Shown here: piece by piece, positions 16,411 through 24,645 of the stretch
Numbering within the stretch: the stretch's first letter is position 1
Layout: each line of letters begins with the position of its first letter
From: an uncultured Planctomycetota bacterium
GTDB lineage: Bacteria > Planctomycetota > Phycisphaerae > UBA1845 > Fen-1342
Length of the DNA: 64,000 nt
Assembly: GCA_900696525.1 (NCBI GenBank)
Contig: CAADGL010000012.1
Coordinates: 372,001-436,000 of the forward strand
Reading direction: 5' to 3'
Notes under the pieces: model-generated
Seen by the model: the letters and a program-made list of their open reading frames with translations, nothing else
What the model was told of the DNA's origin: nothing
Database searches by the model: none
Program-made: the position numbers and the translations under genes

Positions 16411-16455
16411 AGCGGACGCGGGCCGGGCGGACGCGGGCCGGGCGGACGCGGGCCG
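16411..16455. repeat. Tandem 15-bp GC-rich repeat between two tRNA genes
   Basis: Three consecutive copies of GGCGGACGCGGGCCG (first copy begins with A), followed by a degenerate fourth start, GGGGACGCAGG. They occupy the spacer between tRNA-Phe and tRNA-Ala. They have no coding sense and their function is unknown. Confidence 0.85.
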
Positions 16456-16548
16456 GGGGACGCAGGAATAACGGGAGGCGGGTCAAGGGGATGCAGCCGC
16501 CCGGGGACGGACTGGTCCGGGCCGCCAGGCCGATTTTCAGCGACGCAG

Positions 16549-16621
<73 letters not shown>

Positions 16622-16627
16622 TTCTTC

Positions 16628-16658
16628 GACCCGCCGGCGGGATACCGCCCGGCGGGTC
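16628..16658 (+). terminator. Hairpin after tRNA-Ala
   Basis: A perfect 10-bp stem, GACCCGCCGG / CCGGCGGGTC, with an 11-base loop directly after the tRNA. No T-run follows, so it is either a non-canonical terminator or a processing hairpin. It also separates the tRNAs from the convergent flavin-reductase gene. Confidence 0.5.
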
Positions 16659-16703
16659 ATACTGATTCCGGCAGGCGGTCTCCAAGCCGGGCGCGGCGCT
16701 GGA

Positions 16704-17321
16704 TCAGACCTTCGGGATTCTCATCTCATACGGCGCCGTGACGGTGCAGTACCACTGGGCGCCAAGCCGGCCGACCGTGCGCAGGCGGTGCGGGTCAATG
16801 TCGCCGTCGGGCCCGAGCAGGTCGTCGCGGACATGGATCGTCACGATGTCGCCGAAGACCACGCGGCTGCTGCCGGGGCCGTCGCCGATCGGCAGCACCT
16901 GGCGCAGCGTGCACTCGATGTTCACCGGCGCCTCCTTCACCAGCGCGGGGCGGACGCTCGTCGCCGGCGCCGGCGTCAGGCCGCTGAACGCGAACTCGCT
17001 CTCGCCGTAGGCCAGGTCGGCCGCGCAGTCCACCATCTTCTGCGCGATGGGCTCGTCGGCCGTCGCCACGACGAACTCGCGCGTGGCTTCGACGTTGAGC
17101 AGCGTGTCCTTCGGGCGCAGGTCGCGCCGCAGGCCGGTGGAGAACATCACGACCGGCGGGTTGGCGCAGACCATGTTATAGAAACTGAACGGGGCGAGGT
17201 TGTGCCGGCCATCGGGCGAGAGGGTCGAGACCATCGCGATCGGCCGCGGATTGATGAAGCTGATGCAGAGCTTGTACACCTCGCGATAGTCGCGCCCGCC
17301 GGCCCGCACGTCGATCGTCAT
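16704..17321 (-). CDS. Flavin reductase-like (FMN-binding split barrel) protein
   Basis: A 205-residue protein of the flavin reductase-like family, whose members bind FMN and either reduce free flavin or act as small flavoenzymes. The conserved N-terminal part is visible: FINPRPIAMVSTLSPDGRHN, then LAPFSFYNMVCANPPVVMFS, and later LLNVEATREFVVATAD. These form the split barrel with its FMN phosphate site. The start ATG 17321 is preceded by GGGAG; an upstream frame extension is low complexity. There is no signal peptide. It is convergent with tRNA-Ala and divergent from the secreted peptidase gene. The electron donor and physiological substrate cannot be inferred. Confidence 0.85.
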   Translation of the reverse strand: MTIDVRAGGRDYREVYKLCISFINPRPIAMVSTLSPDGRHNLAPFSFYNMVCANPPVVMFSTGLRRDLRPKDTLLNVEATREFVVATADEPIAQKMVDCAADLAYGESEFAFSGLTPAPATSVRPALVKEAPVNIECTLRQVLPIGDGPGSSRVVFGDIVTIHVRDDLLGPDGDIDPHRLRTVGRLGAQWYCTVTAPYEMRIPKV

Positions 17322-17508
17322 TCCCGCCGCTCCCGCCCTGGGTCGCCCTTTCCTGGATTCGCACGGACGCATGATAGCCCTGCCAGCGTCGGCAGGCGCC
17401 GCGCCGCCGCCACTCCGTGGACCGCCACCGCCCTGGGCCACGTCCCGGCGCGCGCGGCGCGTGCCAGCCCGCGGGCCGCCGATTACACTCCGCGTACGAG
17501 GGGTCCAG

Positions 17509-19203
17509 ATGCGCCATCATAGAGCAACAGGCATCCGTTCGGCTCAGGCGTTGCTTGTGCTCGTGTGCGTCGCGACGGCCGGGGCCGGCCGGGCCATGGC
17601 CGAGTCGCTGCTCTACGTGCTCACGCCGCAGCCCGAGCGCGGCACGCTGAAGGTGGAGCTGAGCTGGGAGACGGCGGGGCGCGAGACATCGGCCCTGGGC
17701 GTCTCGCCGAGCTGGGGGACGCTGAAGGACGTGCCGGCGGTGCTGCGGAACACGGCGTTCATGGGGACGACGTCGGCCAGGCAGCAGGGGCCGCTGTGGA
17801 TACTCCGGCACGGGCGCGGCGCCACGATCAACTGCGTCTACGAGGTGAATCCCGGCGTGCGGCAGTTCGACTGGGAGCACACGCACCACCCCATCACGAC
17901 GCCCGAGCTCTTCTGCGGAATGGGCAACGCGTTTCTGCTGGTGCCGCACGAGCAGAGCGGCGTGTCGGAGCAGACGTTCGAAGTGGTGCTGCGGTGGCGC
18001 CTGCCGGCGGGCTGGCGGGCGGCGTGCTCGTGGGGCGCCGGGCGCACGCTCGGCGACAACGTGCGCGCGGTCGACCTGCGGAACTCGGTCTACGTGGCGG
18101 GCGACCTGTCGACCAGGACCTTTCGCCGCGACGGCCTGACGCTGGACATCGCGATGTCGCGGCGGTTCGGCTTTGACATCGAGGAGTTCGGCGAGAAGGC
18201 GCTCCAGATCATCAAGGTCCAGTGCGACTTCATGGGCGAGACCGCCTTTCCGCCGTTCGTCATCAGCGCCATCCCGGTGGGCGAGCCCCTGCCCCCGGAG
18301 GACACGCGCATCGCCGGCACCGGGCTGTATCACAGCTTCGCGCTCTACATCCCGCCGCAGGCCCGGCTGGACTCCGGCGTCGAGCAGCTCTTCTCGCACG
18401 AGCTGTTTCACTTCTGGAACGGGCGCCTCCTGCGCGCCGCCGACCCGGAGCGGCTGATGTTCTGGTGGATCGAGGGCTTCACAGACTACTACGCTTTGCG
18501 GCTGCTGCACGAGGGCGGCGTGTGGGATGCGGCGACTTACGCCAGCTGGCTCAACCGGCACCTGCGCGACTACGCCCAGAATCCGGCGATCAATGCAACC
18601 AACGCGGAGATACTCGAGCGATTCTGGACGCACCGCGACACCTACGGCGAGGTCGCCTATCAGCGCGGCCAGGCGCTCGGCCTGCGCTGGCACTGGCTCG
18701 CGCGGCAGCGTGGCGTTGCGGACGGAATCGACCGTCTGTTGAAGACGCTCGTGGCCCAGCAGCGCGCGGGCGGCGCGCCGCTCTCGAACGCCGAGCTCCG
18801 CCGCGCCGGCCTCAAGGCGCTGGGCGACTGGTTCGGCGGCGAGTTTGACGAGTACGTCGTCGCCGCCCGCACGGTGGACGTTCCGCCGGACGCGCTGGCG
18901 CCGGAGATCGTCGGCGAGCTGGCGCAGGTGTACGAGTACGACCCGGGGTTCGACCGCGTGGCGACGCTGCGCGACAAGCGGGTGCGCGGGCTGCGGGCGG
19001 GGTCGGCGGCGGCGGCGGCGGGGCTGCGCGAGGGCGACCGCGTCTCGGCCTGGCAGCTTCACCCCGATCCGCAGCGCGAGTGCTCGCTGACCGTGCAGCG
19101 CGACGGCCGAAGCGAGACGATCCGCTTTTTTCCGCGCGGACGCAGGCTGGCGGTCGTGCAGTTCGCGCCCGCCAGCCCGGTGAACAGATCGACCGGACCG
19201 TGA
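17509..19203 (+). CDS. Secreted M61-like zinc metallopeptidase with C-terminal PDZ domain
   Basis: A 564-residue protein. An N-terminal signal peptide (AQALLVLVCVATAGAGRAMA) precedes a beta-rich domain. The gluzincin catalytic domain carries HELFHFWN (His297, Glu298, His301), with the third ligand probably Glu322 in WIEGFTDYYA. The C-terminal 100 residues contain a PDZ-like segment RGLRAGSAAAAAGLREGDRV. This domain order matches M61 (glycyl aminopeptidase-like) proteins, which act on peptides outside the cytoplasm. The start ATG has GAGGGG 8-10 bases upstream. A single-gene unit is likely: it diverges from the flavin-reductase gene and converges with a membrane protein gene. The exact substrate is unknown. 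Confidence 0.82.
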   Translation: MRHHRATGIRSAQALLVLVCVATAGAGRAMAESLLYVLTPQPERGTLKVELSWETAGRETSALGVSPSWGTLKDVPAVLRNTAFMGTTSARQQGPLWILRHGRGATINCVYEVNPGVRQFDWEHTHHPITTPELFCGMGNAFLLVPHEQSGVSEQTFEVVLRWRLPAGWRAACSWGAGRTLGDNVRAVDLRNSVYVAGDLSTRTFRRDGLTLDIAMSRRFGFDIEEFGEKALQIIKVQCDFMGETAFPPFVISAIPVGEPLPPEDTRIAGTGLYHSFALYIPPQARLDSGVEQLFSHELFHFWNGRLLRAADPERLMFWWIEGFTDYYALRLLHEGGVWDAATYASWLNRHLRDYAQNPAINATNAEILERFWTHRDTYGEVAYQRGQALGLRWHWLARQRGVADGIDRLLKTLVAQQRAGGAPLSNAELRRAGLKALGDWFGGEFDEYVVAARTVDVPPDALAPEIVGELAQVYEYDPGFDRVATLRDKRVRGLRAGSAAAAAGLREGDRVSAWQLHPDPQRECSLTVQRDGRSETIRFFPRGRRLAVVQFAPASPVNRSTGP

Positions 19204-19265
19204 TCGTGCCGAACGCCTGGCGCAGCTTCCGACCCACCTTGAGCCAGGGCCACCCAGGCGCAGGG

Positions 19266-19766
19266 TCACGCGGCCGCGTGCCGCCGCTTCAGCAGCCTGT
19301 GCACAAGCGCCGAGATGAAGAGTCCGAACACGATTGCGGCAGCAGTCGCACGGCGCGTGGGATCGTTGCCGGCCACGAGCGCGCTGAGGACAAGCAACGA
19401 GAAGTATGCCATCATCTTCGCGGCGAATACAGGGAGTTTGAGGTCGAGTCGCTCGAAGAGCCGCTGACCGGCGAACTTGTCCTTGAGTGAACGCAGGGCT
19501 TCGTGCGCGACGACCAATGCCATGAGACCGGGTATGAAGGTGAGGATCGCGACCAGCGTGGCGCCGCTGGCAATCCAGAACCAAAGCGCTCGCCACCACC
19601 CAGGTTCGCTCAGGACGAGCTCGAGCATCGCGGACGCCATGAGCACGCTCGCCCCGAAGGCGATTGTCACCACGCCCTCGGCGTAGCGCGCGTGGCGCAG
19701 CAGGGTCTCATCCGTGACGCCAGGGCGATAGGACCAGATCACCGTGTTGGCAAGCCTGCGAAGCAC
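19266..19766 (-). CDS. Hypothetical four-helix membrane protein (166 aa)
   Basis: I do not recognise the family. A GTG start gives MLRRLANTVIW. Four hydrophobic segments are clear: about residues 32-52 (TIAFGASVLMASAMLELVL), 58-85 (LWFWIASGATLVAILTFIPG), 113-133 (AAKMMAYFSLLVLSALVAG) and 140-156 (AAAIVFGLFISALVH). A basic loop between helices 2 and 3 and a KRRH tail suggest a cytoplasmic C-terminus. Its composition is normal for a membrane protein and unlike shadow frames. It converges with the peptidase gene and is followed on the same strand by a DUF1428 gene about 90 bases away. Confidence 0.68.
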   Translation of the reverse strand: MLRRLANTVIWSYRPGVTDETLLRHARYAEGVVTIAFGASVLMASAMLELVLSEPGWWRALWFWIASGATLVAILTFIPGLMALVVAHEALRSLKDKFAGQRLFERLDLKLPVFAAKMMAYFSLLVLSALVAGNDPTRRATAAAIVFGLFISALVHRLLKRRHAAA

Positions 19767-19858
19767 GCTCGGTTCCCAATGCGCCTCGCGGACCAGGTCC
19801 GCGCCGCCGCGCGGTCGCTGTCAGGGACGCTCATGTCGCGCCGGGGGCGCCGCGATCG

Positions 19859-20218
19859 CTACCCCTCGACAATCGTCCTGAACCCGCCGCACATCATGCG
19901 CTTCACGTCAAAGGGCATCTTCTTCGCCGCCGCCGCCAGCGCCGCGTCGCTCATCACCTTTTTCATCACGGCGTCGCGGTGCGCCTTCGACTTGTAGATG
20001 ATGAAGGCGAAGACGACCGTCTCGTCGGGCTTGGCGCGGATGCCCTTGGGGAAGGGCAGGCCGCAGCCCTTCGGGACCTCGAGGTCTTGGCCGACACACT
20101 CGAAGTATTGCAGCGCGCCGTACTTCATCCACGTCTTGCGGCCCCAGTTGGCCATCTTCCGGTAGGCCGCGAGGTTCTTTTTCGGGACCGGCAGCACGAA
20201 CCCGTCCACGTAGCTCAT
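19859..20218 (-). CDS. DUF1428 family protein
   Basis: A 119-residue protein matching the DUF1428 (YbaA-like) family, which adopts a dimeric ferredoxin-like fold. Visible family sequence includes MSYVDGFVLPVPKKNLAAYR, WGRKTWMKYGALQYFECVGQD and ETVVFAFIIYKSKAHRD, with MPFDVKRMMCGGF near the end. The chosen start is ATG 20218 because AAGGAG lies 5 bases upstream; an in-frame GTG two codons earlier sits too close to that site. It precedes DUF1801 and SRPBCC genes on the same strand. Such small stress-like proteins often co-occur, but the biochemical role is unknown. Confidence 0.9.
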   Translation of the reverse strand: MSYVDGFVLPVPKKNLAAYRKMANWGRKTWMKYGALQYFECVGQDLEVPKGCGLPFPKGIRAKPDETVVFAFIIYKSKAHRDAVMKKVMSDAALAAAAKKMPFDVKRMMCGGFRTIVEG

Positions 20219-20294
20219 CTGCACTCCTTGTCCAGGCAGGCCCGCCCGAACGCGGGCCTGCCACGCTCTCGAACCCGGTCTCTCCCCGCTCAGT

Positions 20295-20705
20295 CTACTT
20301 CAATCGCTCCAGCCGGCCCCTGCGCTTCACGATGTTCTTGTAGTCCCACTGGATATTAATCGATTTCGCGAGCCAGCGCTTGAGATTCTTCGCGGAGATT
20401 TCGTCCTCAGACGTGTACCGCGCTTCAGCGGCCTTGAAGCTGCCCTCGGGCGTCAGACCCGGCTCGTCGAACGACTGGCCGCTCCAGAACAGCAGGCGGA
20501 CGCAGTCCTTGAGCCTGCTGTAGCCGACGATCGGGTTGCCGTCCAGGAACCACACCGGGTGCCGGTGCCAGATCTTGCTTTCGAGGCCCGCAGGCGCCTT
20601 TTTCGCCAGGGTCTGGTGGATGGTCTCGGCGAGCGCGTCGCAGATGCGCCGGTCGCCGGGCGATTGGGCCGCGTTGTACGCCAGGATGTCGTCGTGGATC
20701 GGCAT
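20295..20705 (-). CDS. DUF1801 domain protein
   Basis: A 136-residue protein of the DUF1801 (YdhG-like) family. Recognisable positions are SPGDRRICDALAETI, KIWHRHPVWFLDGNPIVGYS and RLLFWSGQSFDEPGL. The family is cytoplasmic and of unknown function; the fold places the conserved Trp/His/Phe residues around a central sheet. The start ATG 20705 lies 10 bases after the stop of the SRPBCC gene, so the two form a tight transcription unit. The C-terminus (KNIVKRRGRLERLK) is basic. Confidence 0.88.
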   Translation of the reverse strand: MPIHDDILAYNAAQSPGDRRICDALAETIHQTLAKKAPAGLESKIWHRHPVWFLDGNPIVGYSRLKDCVRLLFWSGQSFDEPGLTPEGSFKAAEARYTSEDEISAKNLKRWLAKSINIQWDYKNIVKRRGRLERLK

Positions 20706-20715
20706 GTGCCAGCCG

Positions 20716-21186
20716 TCAGCCCCTCGCGGCGTTCTCGACTTCGGTCTTCAGGTCCGCCAGGTCCTGCCTGATCGCCTTGAGGCACGCGCCCTTGACCATC
20801 CAGCCCATCAGCGCCGCCATGACCTTCGCACCGAAGGTCAGCGGCGCGCCGGTGAAGTCGAACGTGACCTCGCTGCCTCCGTCCCCCGCGGCGGCGGGGC
20901 GCACGCTGACAACCGTGCGATACTCGCAGCCGCAGTTGCTGGCACGCAGCGTGTAGGACCGGCCGGGTTGGAAGGCGACGACCTCCATGGTCTCGGTCGC
21001 CTCCCGGCCGAACATCACGCGCGTCTCGCGGAACCTGGTTCCCACACCGACGGGACCCGGCGTCAGCATCTCCATCTTGGAGATGCCGCGGATCCGCTGC
21101 GCCGCGTTAGGAAAGTCGCTCGCGACCGCGAACACGGCCTCGGGCGGCGCGTTGATCTGCTCGTGCACGACACACGTGAACGCCAT
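20716..21186 (-). CDS. SRPBCC (START-like) family protein
   Basis: A 156-residue protein with the helix-grip fold of polyketide cyclase/dehydrase-type SRPBCC domains, which bind hydrophobic ligands. Recognised by FTCVVHEQINAPPEAVFAVA at the N-terminus, GVGTRFRETRVMFGREATET in the centre, VTFDFTGAPLTFGAKVMAAL and a long C-terminal helix. The ATG 21186 start has GGAGG 8 bases upstream; an upstream extension of the frame is arginine-rich and rejected. It is the first gene of the SRPBCC-DUF1801 pair. The ligand is unknown. Confidence 0.85.
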   Translation of the reverse strand: MAFTCVVHEQINAPPEAVFAVASDFPNAAQRIRGISKMEMLTPGPVGVGTRFRETRVMFGREATETMEVVAFQPGRSYTLRASNCGCEYRTVVSVRPAAAGDGGSEVTFDFTGAPLTFGAKVMAALMGWMVKGACLKAIRQDLADLKTEVENAARG

Positions 21187-21548
21187 TTGGTCAACCTCCA
21201 CGGTTGCACTGTCGCCCGCCAATGCGTGCTTCCGCCAGAGCCCGCGCGCCGCCGCGCGGCGTGACAGCATCCTACCGCACCAGAAGCTGGAAGCTATCTG
21301 AAAACCGATCCGAGCCGCGCCCGTGAGGAAGCGGTTGCGCCGGAAGGTCCTGCGGTTTCCATTCGATCCGTGTCCGTCTTGCGGCCGGGCTGGGAGCAGC
21401 CCGGCTCCGACGTGGTGGCTGCTTCGTCCGCGTCGCCCGGACTCGCGGCGCCGGGACCGCGAGCCGCTTTATCGGTCGGCGCGCCGGGTTATCCGCTGCC
21501 GCATCTGTTACAATGCCCTTGCGCCACTCGCATCCGGAGAAGCATCCC
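21187..21548. other. Intergenic region with repeat copy and hairpin
   Basis: A 362-base space between divergent genes. It holds copy 2 of the interspersed repeat (21304-21340) and a perfect 8-bp hairpin GCCGGGCT/AGCCCGGC at 21384-21405. A TTACAAT sequence near 21508-21514 could be a -10 element for the downstream secreted protein gene. No gene is supported here. Confidence 0.5.
21304..21340 (-). repeat. Interspersed LPHGRGSDR-type repeat, copy 2
   Basis: Reverse orientation of the core at 33783-33821. The reverse complement reads GCGCAACCGCTTCCTCACGG followed by GCGCGGCTCGGATCGGT, with one mismatch over the shared part. In frame it gives QPLPHGRGSDRF. It lies in a divergent intergenic region. 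Confidence 0.8.
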
Positions 21549-23198
21549 ATGAGCGCCAACTTCCTGGGCAGCATGATGCCGCTGTTCGCCCTGCTCTGGC
21601 CGCAGGCCGCCCCGCAGAACGTACCGCCGCACGAGACCTACAGCGGTCCGAAACCCGCCACGCCGGCGCGCGTCACGCAGGCGCCGCCCGGGCCGGCGTT
21701 CTTTGTCGATCTGCCCGTTTCTGTGCAGGTGAACATCGACGCCGACGGCATGAACGTCATTGGCGACGCGGCGAACGAGCCGACGATCGCCATCGACCCC
21801 ACGAACCCGAACCGCGTGGTCATCGGCTGGCGCGAGTTCGCGACGATCCAGTCCAGCTTCCGCGAGGCCGGCGTGGCCTACAGCCGTGACGCGGGCCGCT
21901 CGTGGACCAACCCCGGCGTGCTGGCGCCGGGCACGTTCCGCACCGACCCCGTGCTGGCCGCCGACCATCAGGGCAACTTCTATTATCACAGTCTCTACGG
22001 CACGCAGCTCCTGAACTGTGACGTGTTCAAGAGCAGCGACGGCGGCAAGACCTGGGCGGCACCCGTTGAGGCCGGCGGCGGCGACAAGAACTGGCTGAAC
22101 GTCGATCAGAGCGGCGGCTCCAGCGACGGCCACGTCTACACCGTGTGGCGGCGCGACTTCAGTTGCTGCGGGCCCAACATCTTCAATCGCTCGACGAACG
22201 GAGGCGTGCTGTTCGAGCCGCCCGTGCCCGTGTCGCAGAACCCGGCGCTCGGCACGATCGCCGTCGGACCCGATGGCGAGGTGTACGTCGGCGGCGTCGT
22301 GATCGGCTCGTGGTCCGCCTATCGCCTGGCGAAGTCGACCAACGCCCGCGATCCGCTGCTCACCCCCACGTTCTCGACCGTGGCCGTCAACCTCGGCGGG
22401 GCGCTGGGGTTCTTCGCCGGCGGGCCGAACCCCGGCGGGCTGCTCGGGCAGGTGTGGGTCGTGACCGACCACAGTGGCGGCCCGACCCGCGGCAACGTCT
22501 ACATGCTCTGCTCGGTCGATCCGCCTGGCGCGGACCCCATGGACCTGCACATCGTCCGCAGCACCGACGGCGGCCTGACATTCGGCCCTCCGGTGCGGAT
22601 CAACGACGACCCGGCGGGCACGAACGCCTGGCAGTGGTTCGGGACGCTGTCGATCGCGCCGAACGGCCGGCTCGACGCGGCGTGGTGCGACACGCGCGAC
22701 AGCGGCCAGACGAACGTCTCGCGCGTGTATTACTCGTTCTCGACCGATGCCGGCCAGACCTGGGCGCCCAACGTCGCAATCACCCCGCCCTTTGACAGCA
22801 CCATCGGCTACCCGATGCAGAACAAGATCGGCGACTACTACCACATGGTCTCCGACAACGTCGGCGCCAGCCTGGCGTACTCCGCCACCTTCGCCGGCGG
22901 CCAGGACATCTATTTCGTCCGCATCGGCGACTTCGACTGCAACGGCAACGGCGTGTCCGACACGCTCGACATCAGCCAGGGCGCGTCAGCCGACGTCAAC
23001 GGCAACGGCATTCCGGACGAGTGCGAATGCGTCGGCGACCTGAACGGCGACGGGGTGGTCGGCCAGAGCGACCTCGGCCTGCTGCTGAGCTGCTTCGGCC
23101 AGCCGGGGCAGGCCTGCGGCGACCTGACGGGCGACGGCGAGACCGACCAGGCCGACCTGGGTGTGCTGCTGGCCAGCTACGGGCGCGTCTGCGACTGA
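21549..23198 (+). CDS. Secreted BNR/sialidase-fold protein with C-terminal dockerin-like module
   Basis: A protein of about 549 residues. A hydrophobic N-terminus (FLGSMMPLFALLWPQAA) looks like an export signal. The body has repeated Asp-box-like turns typical of BNR/sialidase beta-propellers: SRDAGRSWTN, SSDGGKTWAAP, RSTDGGLTFGP and STDAGQTWAP. The C-terminus has a calcium-type DCNGNGVSDTLDI segment and then two DLNGDG/DLTGDG halves, each followed by QSDLGLLL or QADLGVLL, a dockerin-like pair. ATG 21549 is preferred for its GGAG; an upstream ATG at 21513 would add a more basic signal-peptide start and cannot be excluded. Enzymatic function is not evident. Confidence 0.8.
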   Translation: MSANFLGSMMPLFALLWPQAAPQNVPPHETYSGPKPATPARVTQAPPGPAFFVDLPVSVQVNIDADGMNVIGDAANEPTIAIDPTNPNRVVIGWREFATIQSSFREAGVAYSRDAGRSWTNPGVLAPGTFRTDPVLAADHQGNFYYHSLYGTQLLNCDVFKSSDGGKTWAAPVEAGGGDKNWLNVDQSGGSSDGHVYTVWRRDFSCCGPNIFNRSTNGGVLFEPPVPVSQNPALGTIAVGPDGEVYVGGVVIGSWSAYRLAKSTNARDPLLTPTFSTVAVNLGGALGFFAGGPNPGGLLGQVWVVTDHSGGPTRGNVYMLCSVDPPGADPMDLHIVRSTDGGLTFGPPVRINDDPAGTNAWQWFGTLSIAPNGRLDAAWCDTRDSGQTNVSRVYYSFSTDAGQTWAPNVAITPPFDSTIGYPMQNKIGDYYHMVSDNVGASLAYSATFAGGQDIYFVRIGDFDCNGNGVSDTLDISQGASADVNGNGIPDECECVGDLNGDGVVGQSDLGLLLSCFGQPGQACGDLTGDGETDQADLGVLLASYGRVCD

Positions 23199-23219
23199 CG
23201 TACGGCTGCGGCGAAGGCG

Positions 23220-24620
23220 CTAGGCGGCGCCGCCCGCTTCGACGAGCTTCCGCGTGCCGTCGTCGACGTCGCAGCGGCACTCTTCGACGAGCCACGCCGG
23301 CGCCACGCCGGCCTTGAGCAGGACACCCACGGCCTTGCGACGACAGTTGCTGCACGGCGTGTGCTCGTAGCAGAACAGCATCACGGGCGCCGCCTCAGGC
23401 GTCGCGTTCCGCTCGAACACGTGGACCAGGTCCATGATGAGCGAATGCCGCCGATGCGGGTCATCGGGCATGGCGACCTGGCGGGCGATGCGCTCCGCGT
23501 CTCCCGGCTCGTAGTTCTCGACAAGCAGATTCAACTCGTCGTCGTCATGCCGCTGGGCCGCCAGGCGCCGCAGCGCCAAGGCCCGCGCGGCGGGGTGCCT
23601 GATCGCGGCCATGGCGCGGATCGCCGCCCGCCGCACGTCGGCGTCCGCGTGATCGGCCAGCGCCGGAACCTCCGCCGGAAGACGTGGCATGGCGCGGCGC
23701 CAGAAAATGTGAAGGTACTTGCACAGTCGCCCGGGTTCCGTCTCGGCGACAAGCCGGCCCAGCACGGCCTCCAGGTCGGCGCTCGAGGCGTGCACGCCCC
23801 AGTACTGGAACCCGAACCGATCGAGCCCCGGCGGAGCCTGCTCGATTTCGCGAATGACGTCGGCGGCGCTGACCCCCCTCCAGCGCGCCGCGTGCGCTTG
23901 TTGCGCATTCGGCGAGAGCCGCAGTTGGTGAAGGTCGCGAAACGTGGCGCCGCCGCCAATCTCGCGGCCGGCGAGCCCATCCAGGTACGCCAGGTAGCGG
24001 GCCACGTTGGGGTCGTGGCCGGCGGCGCTTCGCAGCACGGCCGCGGCCGCGCCTTCGCCATGCTGCTCGTCGAACCAGACGACGGGCATCTCGCTGACGC
24101 CCGCCCGCTGGTCGGCAGCCAGCCATTCGCCGATCCGCGAGGCGACGAAGCGCAGTCCGTCCGCGCCGTCGAGCGCGATGATCTCCGGGCCGCCGACGAG
24201 ATCGTCCGTCTCGCCCAGCGGCCGGAACGCGGCATGCAGCACGTCGCGCGCCTCCGCGACGCCGCGCCGCGCCAGCAGCTCGGCGAGCTGGCAGAGTTGC
24301 AGCACGTCCCAGCAGTCCGCGGCGGCGTCGCCGGCGCGCAGGGCCTCGAGGATGGCGCCTCGAAGGCGCGGCTCGAGGCCGGCGGCATCCAGCAGGAGCA
24401 TCAACCACGGACCGCGGTCAGCCTCGCATTGCGGGTCGTAGGCCTGGTTGTGCAGGCAGGCCTCTCGCAACAAGGCTTCGAAGCCCGCGCCGCCCTGTTC
24501 GCGCAGGTGAATCAGCGCCCGGCCCAGTCCCTTTTGCAGAGCCGCGGCGAAGGCATCGCGGCTGAGTGGATAGCTCGGGGCGCTGACAGATGGAAGGCCG
24601 CTCACCGGCATATCAAGCAT
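23220..24620 (-). CDS. HEAT-like helical repeat protein of unknown function (466 aa)
   Basis: No enzyme family recognised. The sequence is largely alpha-helical with repeated helix pairs, such as DADVRRAAIRAMAAIRHPAA, typical of HEAT or PBS-lyase-like repeats. A cysteine group, CYEHTPCSNC, lies near the C-terminus and may bind metal. It has no signal peptide or membrane segment. GGAAGG is 5 bases before the ATG, and the gene begins 25 bases after the stop of the glycosyltransferase gene on the same strand, so the two are probably co-transcribed. A scaffold or regulatory role is inferred only from the repeat type. Confidence 0.72.
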   Translation of the reverse strand: MLDMPVSGLPSVSAPSYPLSRDAFAAALQKGLGRALIHLREQGGAGFEALLREACLHNQAYDPQCEADRGPWLMLLLDAAGLEPRLRGAILEALRAGDAAADCWDVLQLCQLAELLARRGVAEARDVLHAAFRPLGETDDLVGGPEIIALDGADGLRFVASRIGEWLAADQRAGVSEMPVVWFDEQHGEGAAAAVLRSAAGHDPNVARYLAYLDGLAGREIGGGATFRDLHQLRLSPNAQQAHAARWRGVSAADVIREIEQAPPGLDRFGFQYWGVHASSADLEAVLGRLVAETEPGRLCKYLHIFWRRAMPRLPAEVPALADHADADVRRAAIRAMAAIRHPAARALALRRLAAQRHDDDELNLLVENYEPGDAERIARQVAMPDDPHRRHSLIMDLVHVFERNATPEAAPVMLFCYEHTPCSNCRRKAVGVLLKAGVAPAWLVEECRCDVDDGTRKLVEAGGAA

Positions 24621-24645
24621 GATAGCCTTCCAGCTATCGAGCGGC

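Noticed and set aside
20219-20224. GTG at 20224 as start of the DUF1428 gene
   Set aside because: It overlaps the spacing region of the AAGGAG site, which fits ATG 20218.
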